A stretch of 16,176 nucleotides of DNA from Deltaproteobacteria bacterium (GCA_021372695.1 JAJFTY010000228.1:1-16176); one strand, 5' to 3'. Shown: positions 7,603-14,661, counted from the first letter of the stretch. Translations and numbers: made by a program. Notes: generated by a model not told the origin, from the sequence alone.

Positions 7603-8226
7603 ATGAAAGAAACCGTTGATGCCAGGGGGCTCGCCTGTCCGCAGCCCGTTCTGCTGGCGAAAAAAGCGATCGAGAACAGCGAGGAGGTAACCGTTCTGGT
7701 GGACAATGACACGGCCGTGGAAAATATCCGCCGTCTGGCCGTCAAAAATGGCTGCGGCTACTCCGTGACCGAAAAGGGGGGCGGGGTCCTGGAGATCACG
7801 CTGATTCGGACGGGCGCCCCGGGCACCCTTGCTCAGAGGACAGGGGCGGAGGAGGAGATCTCTTGCGACGCGGTGCCGGACCGGAAGATCGGACCCGTCG
7901 TGGTGGCCCTCTCGGACAACCACATGGGGCGGGGCGACGACACCCTGGGCGACATCCTGATCCGCGCCTTCGTCCATACCGTGCTGGAGTTGAAACCCCT
8001 GCCGCGGACCATCATCTGCTACAACGGCGGGGTCAAGCTGGCGGCGAAGGACTCGGCGGTCCTCGACGACCTGAAGGAACTGGAGAAGGCCGGCGTGGAC
8101 ATCATCGTCTGTGGGACCTGCGTGAATTATTTCAACTTGGGCGGCCAAATCGCCGCGGGCCGCATCTCCAACATGTACGAGATCGCCGAAACCATGGCCG
8201 GCGCCACCCGGCTGCTGCGCCCGTAA
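7603..8226 (+). CDS. yedF: Selenium metabolism sulfurtransferase-like protein YedF
   Basis: This 207-residue protein has two parts. Residues 1-70 are a TusA/SirA-like domain with the CPxP motif as ACPQP (Cys12), whose cysteine can carry a persulfide or selenosulfide. Residues about 95-207 are a DsrE-like domain with VVVALSDNHMGRGDDTLGDILIRAF and the conserved IIVCGTCVNYFNL cysteines. This architecture defines the YedF subfamily that co-occurs with selenium use (selD). A strong GAGGAGGT precedes the ATG by about 8 bases, and the gene lies 39 bases after selB, so it was probably co-transcribed but has its own good ribosome site. It likely helps deliver or buffer reduced selenium; no exact biochemical step is proven. 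The following 238 bases contain no gene I can support, so this is probably the end of the first transcription unit. Confidence 0.92.
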   Translation: MKETVDARGLACPQPVLLAKKAIENSEEVTVLVDNDTAVENIRRLAVKNGCGYSVTEKGGGVLEITLIRTGAPGTLAQRTGAEEEISCDAVPDRKIGPVVVALSDNHMGRGDDTLGDILIRAFVHTVLELKPLPRTIICYNGGVKLAAKDSAVLDDLKELEKAGVDIIVCGTCVNYFNLGGQIAAGRISNMYEIAETMAGATRLLRP

Positions 8227-8407
8227 AGAGATATTGAAGAGCGTGGGCATGGCGCGATGGTCATTCGACGCCGTCAGCGGAGACGTTTGCCTGACATCGT
8301 GCGTGCCCAAGAACGGGATCGGAACAACTTCGGCTCTGCATCAGCCTCTTACCGAAAATCGCGTCTTGCTTTGACCCATTCCCCAGGATAGCTCGGACAA
8401 AATTGCC
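8227..8407 (+). other. Intergenic stretch with a weak long inverted repeat, no gene supported
   Basis: No confident coding sequence or tRNA is seen. An imperfect inverted repeat pairs TGGGCA at 8244-8249 with TGCCCA at 8304-8309 and continues inward with mismatches and bulges (CGATG against CATCG). It lies just after yedF and could be an RNA structure or a weak terminator, but there is no T run. A 41-codon frame begins at the ATG at 8249 without a ribosome site and resembles nothing I recognise. Confidence 0.35.
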
Positions 8408-8436
8408 TTGACAAGACCACCGGCCCTCACTATATT
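8408..8436 (+). promoter_or_regulatory. Sigma-70-type promoter of the arsR operon
   Basis: TTGACA (8408-8413), a 17-base spacer and TATATT (8431-8436) form a near-perfect vegetative promoter, ending 28 bases before the arsR ATG. It is the best promoter match I found in the window. The -10 overlaps the palindrome at 8432-8451, so repressor binding would block polymerase. Confidence 0.75.
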
Positions 8437-8451
8437 CCGATCCGGAAATAT
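8432..8451 (+). promoter_or_regulatory. Probable ArsR operator (ATAT-N12-ATAT)
   Basis: ATATTCCGATCCGGAAATAT is an imperfect inverted repeat with ATATT/AATAT ends and CCG/CGG inner arms, overlapping the -10 and the likely start point of arsR. ArsR-family repressors bind such AT-ended palindromes and autoregulate. The assignment rests on position and shape only. Confidence 0.6.
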
Positions 8452-8464
8452 ACTAGGAGATCAC

Positions 8465-8815
8465 ATGAAGGCATTCGTCAAGGTCATGAAGGCGCTGTCC
8501 GATCCGAACCGGGTCAAGCTTCTGAAGCTGCTCCAGGAGCGGGAGATGTGCGTCTGCGAGATCCGGGCCGCTCTCGGGATTGCTCAGCCCACCGCCTCGA
8601 AGCATCTGAAGATCCTGGAGGGCGCGGGGCTCGTGGGACGGAAGAAAGAGGGGCTCTGGGTGAACTATTCCCTGACCGACGGCAGCGAGAGCCCCTATGC
8701 GGCGACGCTGCTCGGCAACCTGAGGCACTGGCTTACGGGAGACCCGGAGATCCTCGACCTGATTGAAAAGAGCCAGGGTCTCAGGCGGGAGGAGCTCTGC
8801 GGCCCCCGCGGTTGA
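8465..8815 (+). CDS. arsR: ArsR-family arsenic-responsive repressor
   Basis: A 116-residue winged-helix repressor. The helix-turn-helix is in AALGIAQPTASKHLKILEGAGLV. The metal-site helix has EREMCVCEI with Cys29 and Cys31, the type-1 arsenite-binding CxC of ArsR proteins, and the wing is KKEGLWVNYSL. Arsenite binding to these cysteines releases DNA in the known family. A third arsenic ligand is not obvious in this sequence. The ATG at 8465 follows AGGAGA by 4 bases; an upstream in-frame TTG at 8408 lies within the promoter and is rejected. The gene is first in a + strand series that includes a permease and ACR3, which supports arsenite rather than cadmium as the inducer. It ends 160 bases before the permease, and a second operator-like site lies in that gap. 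Confidence 0.9.
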   Translation: MKAFVKVMKALSDPNRVKLLKLLQEREMCVCEIRAALGIAQPTASKHLKILEGAGLVGRKKEGLWVNYSLTDGSESPYAATLLGNLRHWLTGDPEILDLIEKSQGLRREELCGPRG

Positions 8816-8821
8816 TCGATC

Positions 8822-8842
8822 ATATCGCCGAACTGCTATATA
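8822..8842 (+). promoter_or_regulatory. Second operator-like palindrome with extended -10 before the permease
   Basis: Positions 8822-8841 read ATAT-CGCCGAACTGCT-ATAT, symmetric at 14 of 20 positions and with the same ATAT-N12-ATAT frame as the site before arsR. An extended -10, TGCTATATA (8834-8842), overlaps it. The -35 is weak (TTGATC at 8812, 19 bases away). It could let the permease unit be transcribed separately under the same repressor. Confidence 0.42.
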
Positions 8843-8975
8843 TTGCTTGCGCAACCGCTGCCGGGCCGCAGGGCACGGCGCGGTAACCGTCGATGGACCG
8901 GGGAAGATCGGACCGCGGACGTCGATGGCGCCCGGAGGTCGATTCCCCGGGAGGGAAAGCTGGAAAGGAAAACGT

Positions 8976-10055
8976 ATGTCTGAATGCTGCACAAAAGGTA
9001 ACACGACCGGGCTCGTGACGATACAAACGAAGACCGAACCGAACAGGGCGCGGGTCTGGCTTCCCCTGCTTCTCGTTCCGGTATTCGTCCTGCTCTACCT
9101 CAACCTGGAGAGGGGAACGAATTATCTCGTCTATTCGTTTTTTTCGATGGACCGGACCTCCCCCTTCACGGAGGCGGTGCGGTTCTTCGTCTTTGACGTT
9201 CCCAAGGTGCTTCTGCTTCTGACGGTCATCGTCTTTGTCGTCGGGATCATCCGCACCTACTTTTCGCCCCAGAAGACGAGAAAGGCACTGGAGGGGAAAC
9301 CGCTCTTCCTGGGCAACATCATGGCGAGTACGCTCGGCATCGTGACCCCCTTCTGCTCCTGCTCCGCGATCCCGCTCTTCATCGGTTTCGTGGAAAGCGG
9401 CATCCCGCTTGGCGTAACCTTCTCATTCCTCATCGCCGCGCCGATGATCAACGAGGTGGCGCTCGTGCTCCTCTTCGGACTCTTCGGATGGCAGACGGCA
9501 CTCCTGTACGCCTCCACCGGTCTTCTGATCGCCATCGCCGCGGGCTGGGTCATCGGCAAGCTCAGGGTGGAGCGGTTTGTCGAGTCGTGGGTGTATGAGA
9601 TCAAGGCCGCCGATTTGACCCTCGAAGAGGAGCATATGCCCTTCGCCAGGCGGATGGAGGCCGGCTATGCGGCGGTGGTCGATATCGTCTCGAAGGTCTG
9701 GATCTATATCGTGATCGGAATTGCCGTGGGAGCGGGCGTCCACGGCTATGTGCCGGAAAATTTCATGGCCTCGTTGATGGGGAAATCCGCCTGGTGGTCC
9801 GTGCCCGTGGCCGTGCTGATCGGCGTGCCGCTCTACTCGAACGCCGCCGGGATGATTCCGATCGTCCAGGCCCTTCTGGAAAAGGGGGCGTCGCTCGGCA
9901 CGTCCCTAGCCTTCATGATGGCGGTGATCGGGCTCTCGCTGCCGGAGATGATCATCCTGAAGAAGGTGATCAAGCTCCCGCTGATCCTGGTCTTTATCGG
10001 AGTGGTCGCTAGCGGGATCATGGTCGTCGGGTATCTGTTCAATATGATCTATTGA
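8976..10055 (+). CDS. DUF318/ArsP-like membrane permease
   Basis: This 359-residue polytopic membrane protein belongs to the DUF318 permease family, which includes the organoarsenical exporter ArsP. Hydrophobic segments fill most of the length. The signature is GIVTPFCSCSAIPLFIGF, followed by SFLIAAPMINEVALVLL and, in the second half, GVPLYSNAAGMIPIVQALL and GLSLPEMIILKKV. The CSCS cysteines are probably metal or thiol sites. The N-terminus begins MSECCTK with a Cys-Cys pair. The start at 8976 follows AAAGGAAAA; the frame is open further upstream but lacks a ribosome site and would extend into arsR. It is 36 bases before a small CxxC thioredoxin, a pairing commonly seen for this family. Export of arsenite or methylated arsenic is inferred from the arsR/ACR3 context; ArsP itself exports trivalent organoarsenicals. 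Confidence 0.85.
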   Translation: MSECCTKGNTTGLVTIQTKTEPNRARVWLPLLLVPVFVLLYLNLERGTNYLVYSFFSMDRTSPFTEAVRFFVFDVPKVLLLLTVIVFVVGIIRTYFSPQKTRKALEGKPLFLGNIMASTLGIVTPFCSCSAIPLFIGFVESGIPLGVTFSFLIAAPMINEVALVLLFGLFGWQTALLYASTGLLIAIAAGWVIGKLRVERFVESWVYEIKAADLTLEEEHMPFARRMEAGYAAVVDIVSKVWIYIVIGIAVGAGVHGYVPENFMASLMGKSAWWSVPVAVLIGVPLYSNAAGMIPIVQALLEKGASLGTSLAFMMAVIGLSLPEMIILKKVIKLPLILVFIGVVASGIMVVGYLFNMIY

Positions 10056-10091
10056 TTCGGCCACACGGCCGCTTTGAAAGGAGTTGCGAAC

Positions 10092-10331
10092 ATGAACATC
10101 AAGATCCTGGGAATCGGATGTGCCAAATGCCAGCAGGCGGAGAAGCTCGCGAAAGAAGCTGTGGCCGAGGCCGGCGTCGAGGCGGTCGTGGAGCATGTGA
10201 CCGATTTCAAAAAGATCGCCGGATACGGCGTTTTCAGCACGCCCGCATTGGTCGTGGACGGCAAGGTGAGATGTGTGGGCCGGGTCCCGAAGAAGGAGGA
10301 GATCCGGGCGTGGCTCGGCGGGGAAGCATGA
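10092..10331 (+). CDS. Small thioredoxin-like redox-active disulfide protein
   Basis: The 79-residue product has a thioredoxin/glutaredoxin fold of the MTH895/TM0996 small disulfide protein type. It opens with a beta strand (MNIKILGIG) leading to CAKC at Cys10-Cys13. A cis-Pro region [11 protein letters not shown] and a final KEEIRAWL helix complete the fold. There is no signal peptide, so it is cytoplasmic. AAAGGAG lies 8 bases before the ATG. It sits between the permease and ACR3 and may present or reduce arsenic thiolates, or carry reducing power; that role is inferred from position. The in-frame TTG at 10074 is less likely because the ribosome site overlaps it. Confidence 0.85.
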   Translation: MNIKILGIGCAKCQQAEKLAKEAVAEAGVEAVVEHVTDFKKIAGYGVFSTPALVVDGKVRCVGRVPKKEEIRAWLGGEA

Positions 10332-10377
10332 GGTCGGGCAGTCGTCAGACGACTTCAGAGAATGGGGGGATCGAATC

Positions 10378-11436
10378 ATGACGGACGGAATTGCCAAACG
10401 GCTCTCGTTTCTGGACCGCTACCTGACGCTCTGGATCTTTCTGGCCATGGCGGCGGGTGTCCTGCTGGGATATTTCGCGCCGGGCATCGGCGACTGGATC
10501 GGGTCGCTGCGCCCCGAAGGCACGCAGACCAGCATTCCGATCGCCATCGGCCTCATCCTGATGATGTACCCGCCTTTGGCCAAGGTGAAGTACGAAGAGT
10601 TGGGCGACGTCTTCAGGAACTTCAAGGTGCTGGGGCTGAGCCTCCTCCAGAACTGGATCATCGGACCGATCCTGATGTTTCTGCTCGCGGTCGCGTTTCT
10701 CTCCAACCAGCCCGAGTTCATGATCGGGCTCATCATGATCGGGCTCGCCCGCTGCATCGCCATGGTGATCGTCTGGAACGACCTGGCCCTGGGCGATTGC
10801 GAATACTGCGCGGGGCTGGTCGCCTTCAACGCGATCTTCCAGGTCCTCTTCTACAGCGTCTATGCGTGGCTGTTCATCACGATCCTGCCGCCGATGCTGG
10901 GCCTCTCAGGCGCCGTCGTGAACATCACGATCGGTCAGATCGCCCAGAGCGTCTTCATCTACCTGGGCATTCCCTTCCTGGCCGGGATGATCACCCGCTT
11001 CATCCTCGTCAAGCTGCGGGGCAAGGAGTGGTACCACGGGGTCTTCATCCCGCGGATCTCTCCTATCACGCTCGTTTCGCTTCTCTTCACGATCGTGGTC
11101 ATGTTCTCGATGCAGGGCAAAAAGATCATCGAACAGCCGGGCGACGTCGCCCTGATTGCGGTGCCGCTTCTGATCTACTTCATCGTCATGTTCCTGCTCA
11201 GTTTCTGGATGAGCATGAAGGCGGGGGCAGACTACGGCAAATCGGCGACCCTCTCCTTCACGGCCGCGAGCAACAATTTCGAGCTCGCCATCGCGGTTGC
11301 GGTCGGCGTGTTCGGGATCAACCACGGGGCTGCCTTCGCCGCGGTGATCGGCCCGCTGGTCGAGGTTCCCGTATTGATCAGCCTGGTCAATGTCGCGCTC
11401 CGCTTCAAGAGGAAGTACTTTCCGGAAGCGGCTTGA
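10378..11436 (+). CDS. acr3: ACR3-family arsenite efflux transporter
   Basis: A 352-residue membrane protein with about ten hydrophobic segments. The family landmarks are present: [21 protein letters not shown] at the N-terminus, [20 protein letters not shown] with the conserved essential cysteine in the fourth transmembrane region, and [19 protein letters not shown] with [12 protein letters not shown] near the C-terminus. ACR3 extrudes arsenite using the proton motive force. This gene is the firmest arsenic call of the operon. The ATG at 10378 is 46 bases after the thioredoxin stop; GGGGGGATC is the nearest purine-rich sequence. Full length and no visible damage. A short palindrome GTCGTCAGACGAC occurs in the small gap before it. 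Confidence 0.93.
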   Translation: MTDGIAKRLSFLDRYLTLWIFLAMAAGVLLGYFAPGIGDWIGSLRPEGTQTSIPIAIGLILMMYPPLAKVKYEELGDVFRNFKVLGLSLLQNWIIGPILMFLLAVAFLSNQPEFMIGLIMIGLARCIAMVIVWNDLALGDCEYCAGLVAFNAIFQVLFYSVYAWLFITILPPMLGLSGAVVNITIGQIAQSVFIYLGIPFLAGMITRFILVKLRGKEWYHGVFIPRISPITLVSLLFTIVVMFSMQGKKIIEQPGDVALIAVPLLIYFIVMFLLSFWMSMKAGADYGKSATLSFTAASNNFELAIAVAVGVFGINHGAAFAAVIGPLVEVPVLISLVNVALRFKRKYFPEAA

Positions 11437-11495
11437 AATCCGGAACGGCATGGCCGGACAGGAACAAAAAGGGACGGGTTTCGCTCCATGGATGA

Positions 11496-12650
11496 ATGCG
11501 AATGGATGAATTGAACAAGATTTACGTGGAGCTGACCAGCCGCTGCAACCTGACCTGCGTGACCTGCATCCGCCACTCCTGGGAAGAGCCTTTCGGCGAC
11601 ATGGCATGGCCCACATACCGGGCGCTGATCGATGGCCTGAAGGAATTCCCCGGACCGAAGACCATCGCCTTTGCCGGTTTTGGAGAACCACTGCTCCATC
11701 CCCGTTTTCCGGAAATGGTCTCACTGGCCCATGAACGGGGTCTGCGGACGGAGATGACCAGCAACGCGATGCTCCTCGACTCGTCACTGGCCGAGAAACT
11801 CATCGATGCCGGTCTCGACCAGTTCACGGTCTCCATCGACGGAACCTCCGAAGAGGCGCACGGGGCTGTCCGTCCGGGAGCTTCTTTGGAGGAGATCATA
11901 TCGAACGTGAGGAAGCTCTACTGGTGGAGCGAAAAGAGATACACGACCCGGCTCGACATCGAAAGTGAACTCAATTTGGCCCCTTTGCCGCCGCTGAAAA
12001 TCGGGATCGAGTTCGTCGCGATGAAGCGCAACATCCATCAATTGCCCGCACTCCGGGAAATCGCCTCCAGGATCCGGGCATCCTATATCCTCGTATCGAA
12101 CGTTCTTCCCTATACGGCTGAAATGCAGGATGAGATCCTCTACAACCTGGAGCCGACCAGCTACGAGGGCCCGGGATGGTACGGCAACCCGCTCTGGATC
12201 CTTCCCAAGATGGACTGGAGCCGGGAGGCGCAGGGACCGATCTCGACGGTCATCCGCCAGCAGGCGAACCTGAGTTATCTCGACATCAACCTGAACCAGC
12301 GGAACAACTACTGTCCCTTCGTCCGGACCGGGAGCCTGGCGGTGGCCTGGCACGGCGGCGTCAGCCCCTGCCCGCCTCTCCTCCACTCCTACACCTGCTA
12401 CCTCAGAGGCTGGAAGAAGTTCTTCCGCCGCTGCGAGTACGGGCGCCTGCCCGGAGCGTCCCTCCGGGAGATCTGGCTGAACCCGGAGTACGCGGCCTTT
12501 CGGGAGCGGGTCCGCAGATTCGAATTTTCCCCCTGCACCGATTGCGGCGGCTGCGCCGACGCGGAGAGGAACGAGGTCGATTGCTTCGGCAACCCCTTCC
12601 CGGTCTGCGGAGACTGCCTCTGGGCGCGCGGCGTGTTACGCTGTGCGTGA
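11496..12650 (+). CDS. Radical SAM/SPASM protein of the tungsten-cofactor oxidoreductase maturase type
   Basis: 384 residues. The radical SAM motif CNLTCVTC (Cys17, Cys21, Cys24 from this start) is followed by IRHSWEEPFGDM and the segment FAGFGEPLLHPRFPEMV. The middle has GIEFVAMKRNIHQLPAL and LVSNVLPYTAEMQDEILYN. The C-terminal SPASM-like region carries many cysteines: CPF, SPCPPLLHSYTCYLRGW, SPCTDCGGC and DCFGNPFPVCGDCLWARGVLRC. These features closely match the family annotated as radical SAM maturases of tungsten cofactor (aldehyde ferredoxin) oxidoreductases, usually found beside the oxidoreductase gene. No such gene is in this window, so its target here is unclear. The start is uncertain: ATG at 11496 or at 11502, without a good ribosome site. 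It lies 59 bases after ACR3 and precedes the secreted thioredoxin. Confidence 0.75.
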   Translation: MRMDELNKIYVELTSRCNLTCVTCIRHSWEEPFGDMAWPTYRALIDGLKEFPGPKTIAFAGFGEPLLHPRFPEMVSLAHERGLRTEMTSNAMLLDSSLAEKLIDAGLDQFTVSIDGTSEEAHGAVRPGASLEEIISNVRKLYWWSEKRYTTRLDIESELNLAPLPPLKIGIEFVAMKRNIHQLPALREIASRIRASYILVSNVLPYTAEMQDEILYNLEPTSYEGPGWYGNPLWILPKMDWSREAQGPISTVIRQQANLSYLDINLNQRNNYCPFVRTGSLAVAWHGGVSPCPPLLHSYTCYLRGWKKFFRRCEYGRLPGASLREIWLNPEYAAFRERVRRFEFSPCTDCGGCADAERNEVDCFGNPFPVCGDCLWARGVLRCA

Positions 12651-12707
12651 CGATGGAGAGATTTGGAAAGGACCGCGGGTGGTCATCGCAACATGAGGTA
12701 CATGAAA

Positions 12708-13094
12708 ATGAGAATGCGTTTTTCCATGTTCGTGGCGGGCGTTTTTTGCCTTACGCTCTGGCTCTCGTTCGCACCGCGGGGGGCTTTCTGCGCTGCTGCG
12801 CCGGAGCTCCCCGTCAAAGGGATGGTCACGATGATCGATCTGGGCGCCAAAAAGTGCATCCCCTGCAAAATGATGGTGCCGATCCTGGCAAAGCTTGAGA
12901 AGGAGTACGCCGGCAGAGCCGCCATCGTCTTTCTCGACGTCTGGGAGGATCCGAAACCGGCCCGCCGTTTCGCCATCCAGGGAATCCCCACGCAGATCTT
13001 CTTCGACCGGGACGGAAAGGAGCTCTTCCGGCACCTTGGATTCCTGAGCGAAGAGGAGATCGTCCGCCGGCTTAAAGAGATGGGCGTGAAATAG
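12708..13094 (+). CDS. Secreted thioredoxin-family protein with CxxC
   Basis: About 128 residues, with a signal or membrane anchor (hydrophobic run FVAGVFCLTLWLSFAP) and probable cleavage around AFCAAA near residue 29. The mature part has a thioredoxin fold. LGAKKCIPCKMM gives Cys50-Cys53, FLDVWEDPKPARRFAI is the next strand and helix, and GIPTQIFFDRDGKE contains the cis-proline. Four in-frame ATG codons lie close together (12693, 12702, 12708, 12714). GAGGT at 12695-12699 fits the one at 12708 with 8-base spacing, so I chose it; earlier starts would only lengthen the basic N-terminus. It is 9 bases before the CcdA gene, which supports a role as the periplasmic reductant fed by CcdA. Its target in the arsenic operon is not shown. 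Confidence 0.85.
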   Translation: MRMRFSMFVAGVFCLTLWLSFAPRGAFCAAAPELPVKGMVTMIDLGAKKCIPCKMMVPILAKLEKEYAGRAAIVFLDVWEDPKPARRFAIQGIPTQIFFDRDGKELFRHLGFLSEEEIVRRLKEMGVK

Positions 13095-13103
13095 ACGGGA
13101 GAG

Positions 13104-13811
13104 ATGCTGACACCATTTTTTCTCACCATCAACGAGTGGATGACCGGCGCGACCTGGCTGGCGGCCCTGGGCTGCTTTCTGTGGGGGATGGTCAGCGTCC
13201 TTTTCAGCCCCTGCCATCTGGCCTCCATCCCGTTGGTCGTGGCCTACGTGGCCGGACAGGAGAAGGCTCTCCATCCGAGGCAGGCCGCCCATTACGCCAT
13301 TCTTTTCACCGTGGGGCTCTTCATCACGATCACCGTGATTGGCATCATCTGCGCGCTCTTGGGACGAATGCTCGGTGATGTCGGAAGCTACTGGCAGGTC
13401 GTTGTCGGTCTCCTCCTGATCTGGGTCGCCCTGGGAATGCTCGGCGTGGAAAAGTGCAACCTCTCCGGCAGCCGGCTGCACCGACTGAACGTCAAGGGCC
13501 TCCGAGGGGCCTTCCTCCTGGGACTCGCCTATGGAGTCCTCTCCGGCTCCTGCACCTTCGGCTTCATTGCCCCGATTCTGGCGATCATCACGGTCCAGCA
13601 GAAGGTCCTGACCGGGATCGTATTGATCCTCCTCTTCGCCCTGGGACACTGCCTGCCCATCATGATCGCCGGCAGTTCGACCGCAGCGGTCCGGCGGTTG
13701 ACCGAGAGCGAAACCTGGGTCGGATCGAGCGGCTTCTTCAGGAAGATCGCTGGGATCGTGATTGGCCTGCTGGGGATCTATTTTATCGGCAGCCCGTTCC
13801 TGATCGGGTGA
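13104..13811 (+). CDS. ccdA: CcdA/DsbD-like transmembrane thiol-disulfide transporter
   Basis: 235 residues with six or seven hydrophobic segments. The two conserved cysteines sit in FSPCHLASIPLV (Cys37) and LSGSCTFGFIAPIL (Cys150). Each is in the first helix of a repeat half, as in CcdA and the DsbD beta domain. These carry electrons from cytoplasmic thioredoxin to periplasmic partners. It follows the secreted thioredoxin by 9 bases with GGGAGAG just before the ATG, and together they make a split DsbD-like pair. A cytochrome c role is possible, but no heme lyase or apocytochrome gene is present; within this operon a role in keeping arsenic- or metal-exposed periplasmic thiols reduced is an inference. 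Length and motifs look intact. Confidence 0.88.
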   Translation: MLTPFFLTINEWMTGATWLAALGCFLWGMVSVLFSPCHLASIPLVVAYVAGQEKALHPRQAAHYAILFTVGLFITITVIGIICALLGRMLGDVGSYWQVVVGLLLIWVALGMLGVEKCNLSGSRLHRLNVKGLRGAFLLGLAYGVLSGSCTFGFIAPILAIITVQQKVLTGIVLILLFALGHCLPIMIAGSSTAAVRRLTESETWVGSSGFFRKIAGIVIGLLGIYFIGSPFLIG

Positions 13812-13840
13812 ATTCGATAGCGCGCGAGACTGGACATCCA

Positions 13841-14044
13841 ATGAAACCTTATCTCGTCAAGCGTAAATGTCCTGCCATCCCGGATATGTGCAAAGCCATC
13901 GCGGCCTGCCCCGAGGGCGCGGTCATGCATGTCGAAGACAAGACTGAGCCGCTGGGCGGCCGGATCGATTTCGATCATGGCAAATGCGACGGGTGCGGCC
14001 TCTGCGTAAAGGCCTGCTGCGGTGCCGCCGTTGAGATGCGTTAA
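13841..14044 (+). CDS. Small ferredoxin-like Fe-S protein (67 residues)
   Basis: The frame from 13841 gives 67 residues with eight cysteines: C10, C17 and C23 in an irregular first half (KCPAIPDMCKAIAACPEGAV), then a classical CDGCGLCVKACC (C49, C52, C55, C59, C60). The second motif plus C23-Pro fits one 4Fe-4S cluster. The first half spaces its cysteines as C-x6-C-x5-C instead of CxxCxxC, so a second regular cluster cannot be assumed. The start ATG at 13841 is 30 bases after the CcdA stop and has no clear Shine-Dalgarno. The same frame is open further upstream, but that would overlap ccdA. It is the last gene of the series; it could donate electrons to the CcdA or thioredoxin pair or to the radical SAM protein. 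Confidence 0.72.
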   Translation: MKPYLVKRKCPAIPDMCKAIAACPEGAVMHVEDKTEPLGGRIDFDHGKCDGCGLCVKACCGAAVEMR

Positions 14045-14187
14045 GCCGGGGCCGCCCCTTCCCTTCCCGCGATCCGAGCCGGATCGCGCCATTCCGAGGC
14101 GCAGACGGCAGTCGAGCCTCTCCCCCAATTTCCTTTCGGCCCCGGCGGCCCGCCGCGCTCATCGTTACTCGAACGTTCTTGAATTTT
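14045..14187 (+). other. Gap after the arsenic operon with hairpin, candidate terminator region
   Basis: A perfect 8-bp stem, CGCGATCC (14068-14075) with GGATCGCG (14081-14088) and a 5-base loop, starts 24 bases after the ferredoxin stop. It lies inside a wider 10-bp perfect inverted repeat, GCCGGGGCCG (14045-14054) with CGGCCCCGGC (14137-14146). No T run follows either, so intrinsic termination is not proven; Rho-dependent or structural roles are possible. No gene is supported in this gap. Confidence 0.5.
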
Positions 14188-14190
14188 CCC

Positions 14191-14219
14191 TTGACGAACG
14201 GCTTCCGTTTCTATATGTG
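14191..14219 (+). promoter_or_regulatory. Promoter of the cadC gene
   Basis: TTGACG at 14191-14196 is a good -35. A weaker -10 is TATGTG (14214-14219, spacer 17) or TATATG (14212-14217, spacer 15). The -10 lies inside the palindrome at 14212-14235, which is where an ArsR-family repressor would block it. Confidence 0.55.
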
Positions 14220-14235
14220 AGCATACGTTCATATA
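14212..14235 (+). promoter_or_regulatory. Probable CadC/SmtB-type operator
   Basis: TATATG and CATATA form a perfect 6-bp inverted repeat with a 12-base centre, GTATG-like inside (TGAGCATACGTT). It overlaps the -10 of the cadC promoter and ends 15 bases before the ATG. Its shape resembles CadC/SmtB sites with AT-rich 12-2-12 symmetry and differs from the two ATAT-N12-ATAT sites upstream. Confidence 0.6.
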
Positions 14236-14250
14236 TAAGGGGTGATGCGA

Positions 14251-14619
14251 ATGAAAGAAAAAGAGGCGGATAAGAGCATGGTTTGCGAGGTTTCGTGCAT
14301 CCATGAGGGGAAGGTGGCCGCGGCCAGACGGGCGATGAAACCTGAGGCGACCCTCTTCAGGCTGGCGGCCATCTTCAAGGTTCTCGGCGATCCGACGAGG
14401 ACCAAAGTCATCTCCGCCTTGCTCAAGGAGGAGCTCTGCGTGTGCGACCTGGCGGCTCTGATCGGCATCTCCCAGTCGGCCATCTCCCATCAGCTGCGGG
14501 TCCTCCGGGACATGAACCTGGTGAAATACCGCAAGGAGGGCCGGATCGCCTTCTACAGCCTGGACGACGACCATATCAGCGCGATCCTCACGGCCGGGCT
14601 GAAGCATGCGGAGGAGTGA
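14251..14619 (+). CDS. cadC: CadC-type metal-responsive repressor (ArsR/SmtB family)
   Basis: A 122-residue winged-helix repressor, the same length as S. aureus CadC. The N-terminal arm has VCEVSCIHEGKV with Cys12 and Cys16. The metal helix has EELCVCDLAALIG with a CxC, followed by the recognition helix SQSAISHQLRVL and wing YRKEGRIAFYSL. These four cysteines match the alpha3N Cd/Pb/Bi site of CadC, so it is probably a cadmium or lead sensor and not an arsenic one. AAGGGG lies 8 bases before the ATG at 14251; GTG at 14242 and ATG at 14245 are less likely because they overlap the ribosome site. A run of eight T (14620-14627) begins at the end of the TGA stop; the stem before it is poor. The downstream ATPase fits a Cd/Zn/Pb efflux partner. 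Confidence 0.9.
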   Translation: MKEKEADKSMVCEVSCIHEGKVAAARRAMKPEATLFRLAAIFKVLGDPTRTKVISALLKEELCVCDLAALIGISQSAISHQLRVLRDMNLVKYRKEGRIAFYSLDDDHISAILTAGLKHAEE

Positions 14620-14661
14620 TTTTTTTTGACGCTGCGTTTGCATGTGTGCTCCTATGTGGAG

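Noticed and set aside
8249..8374. Small frame of about 41 codons after yedF
   Set aside because: No ribosome site, no recognisable motif, and the same bases form an imperfect inverted repeat.
8227..8407. tRNA-Sec (selC) in the gap after yedF
   Set aside because: I looked for an acceptor stem, a TTCGA-like T loop and a long variable arm and did not find them.
14620..14627. Run of eight T after cadC as an intrinsic terminator
   Set aside because: The bases before it do not form a stable GC stem, only about four pairs, so I could not call a terminator.
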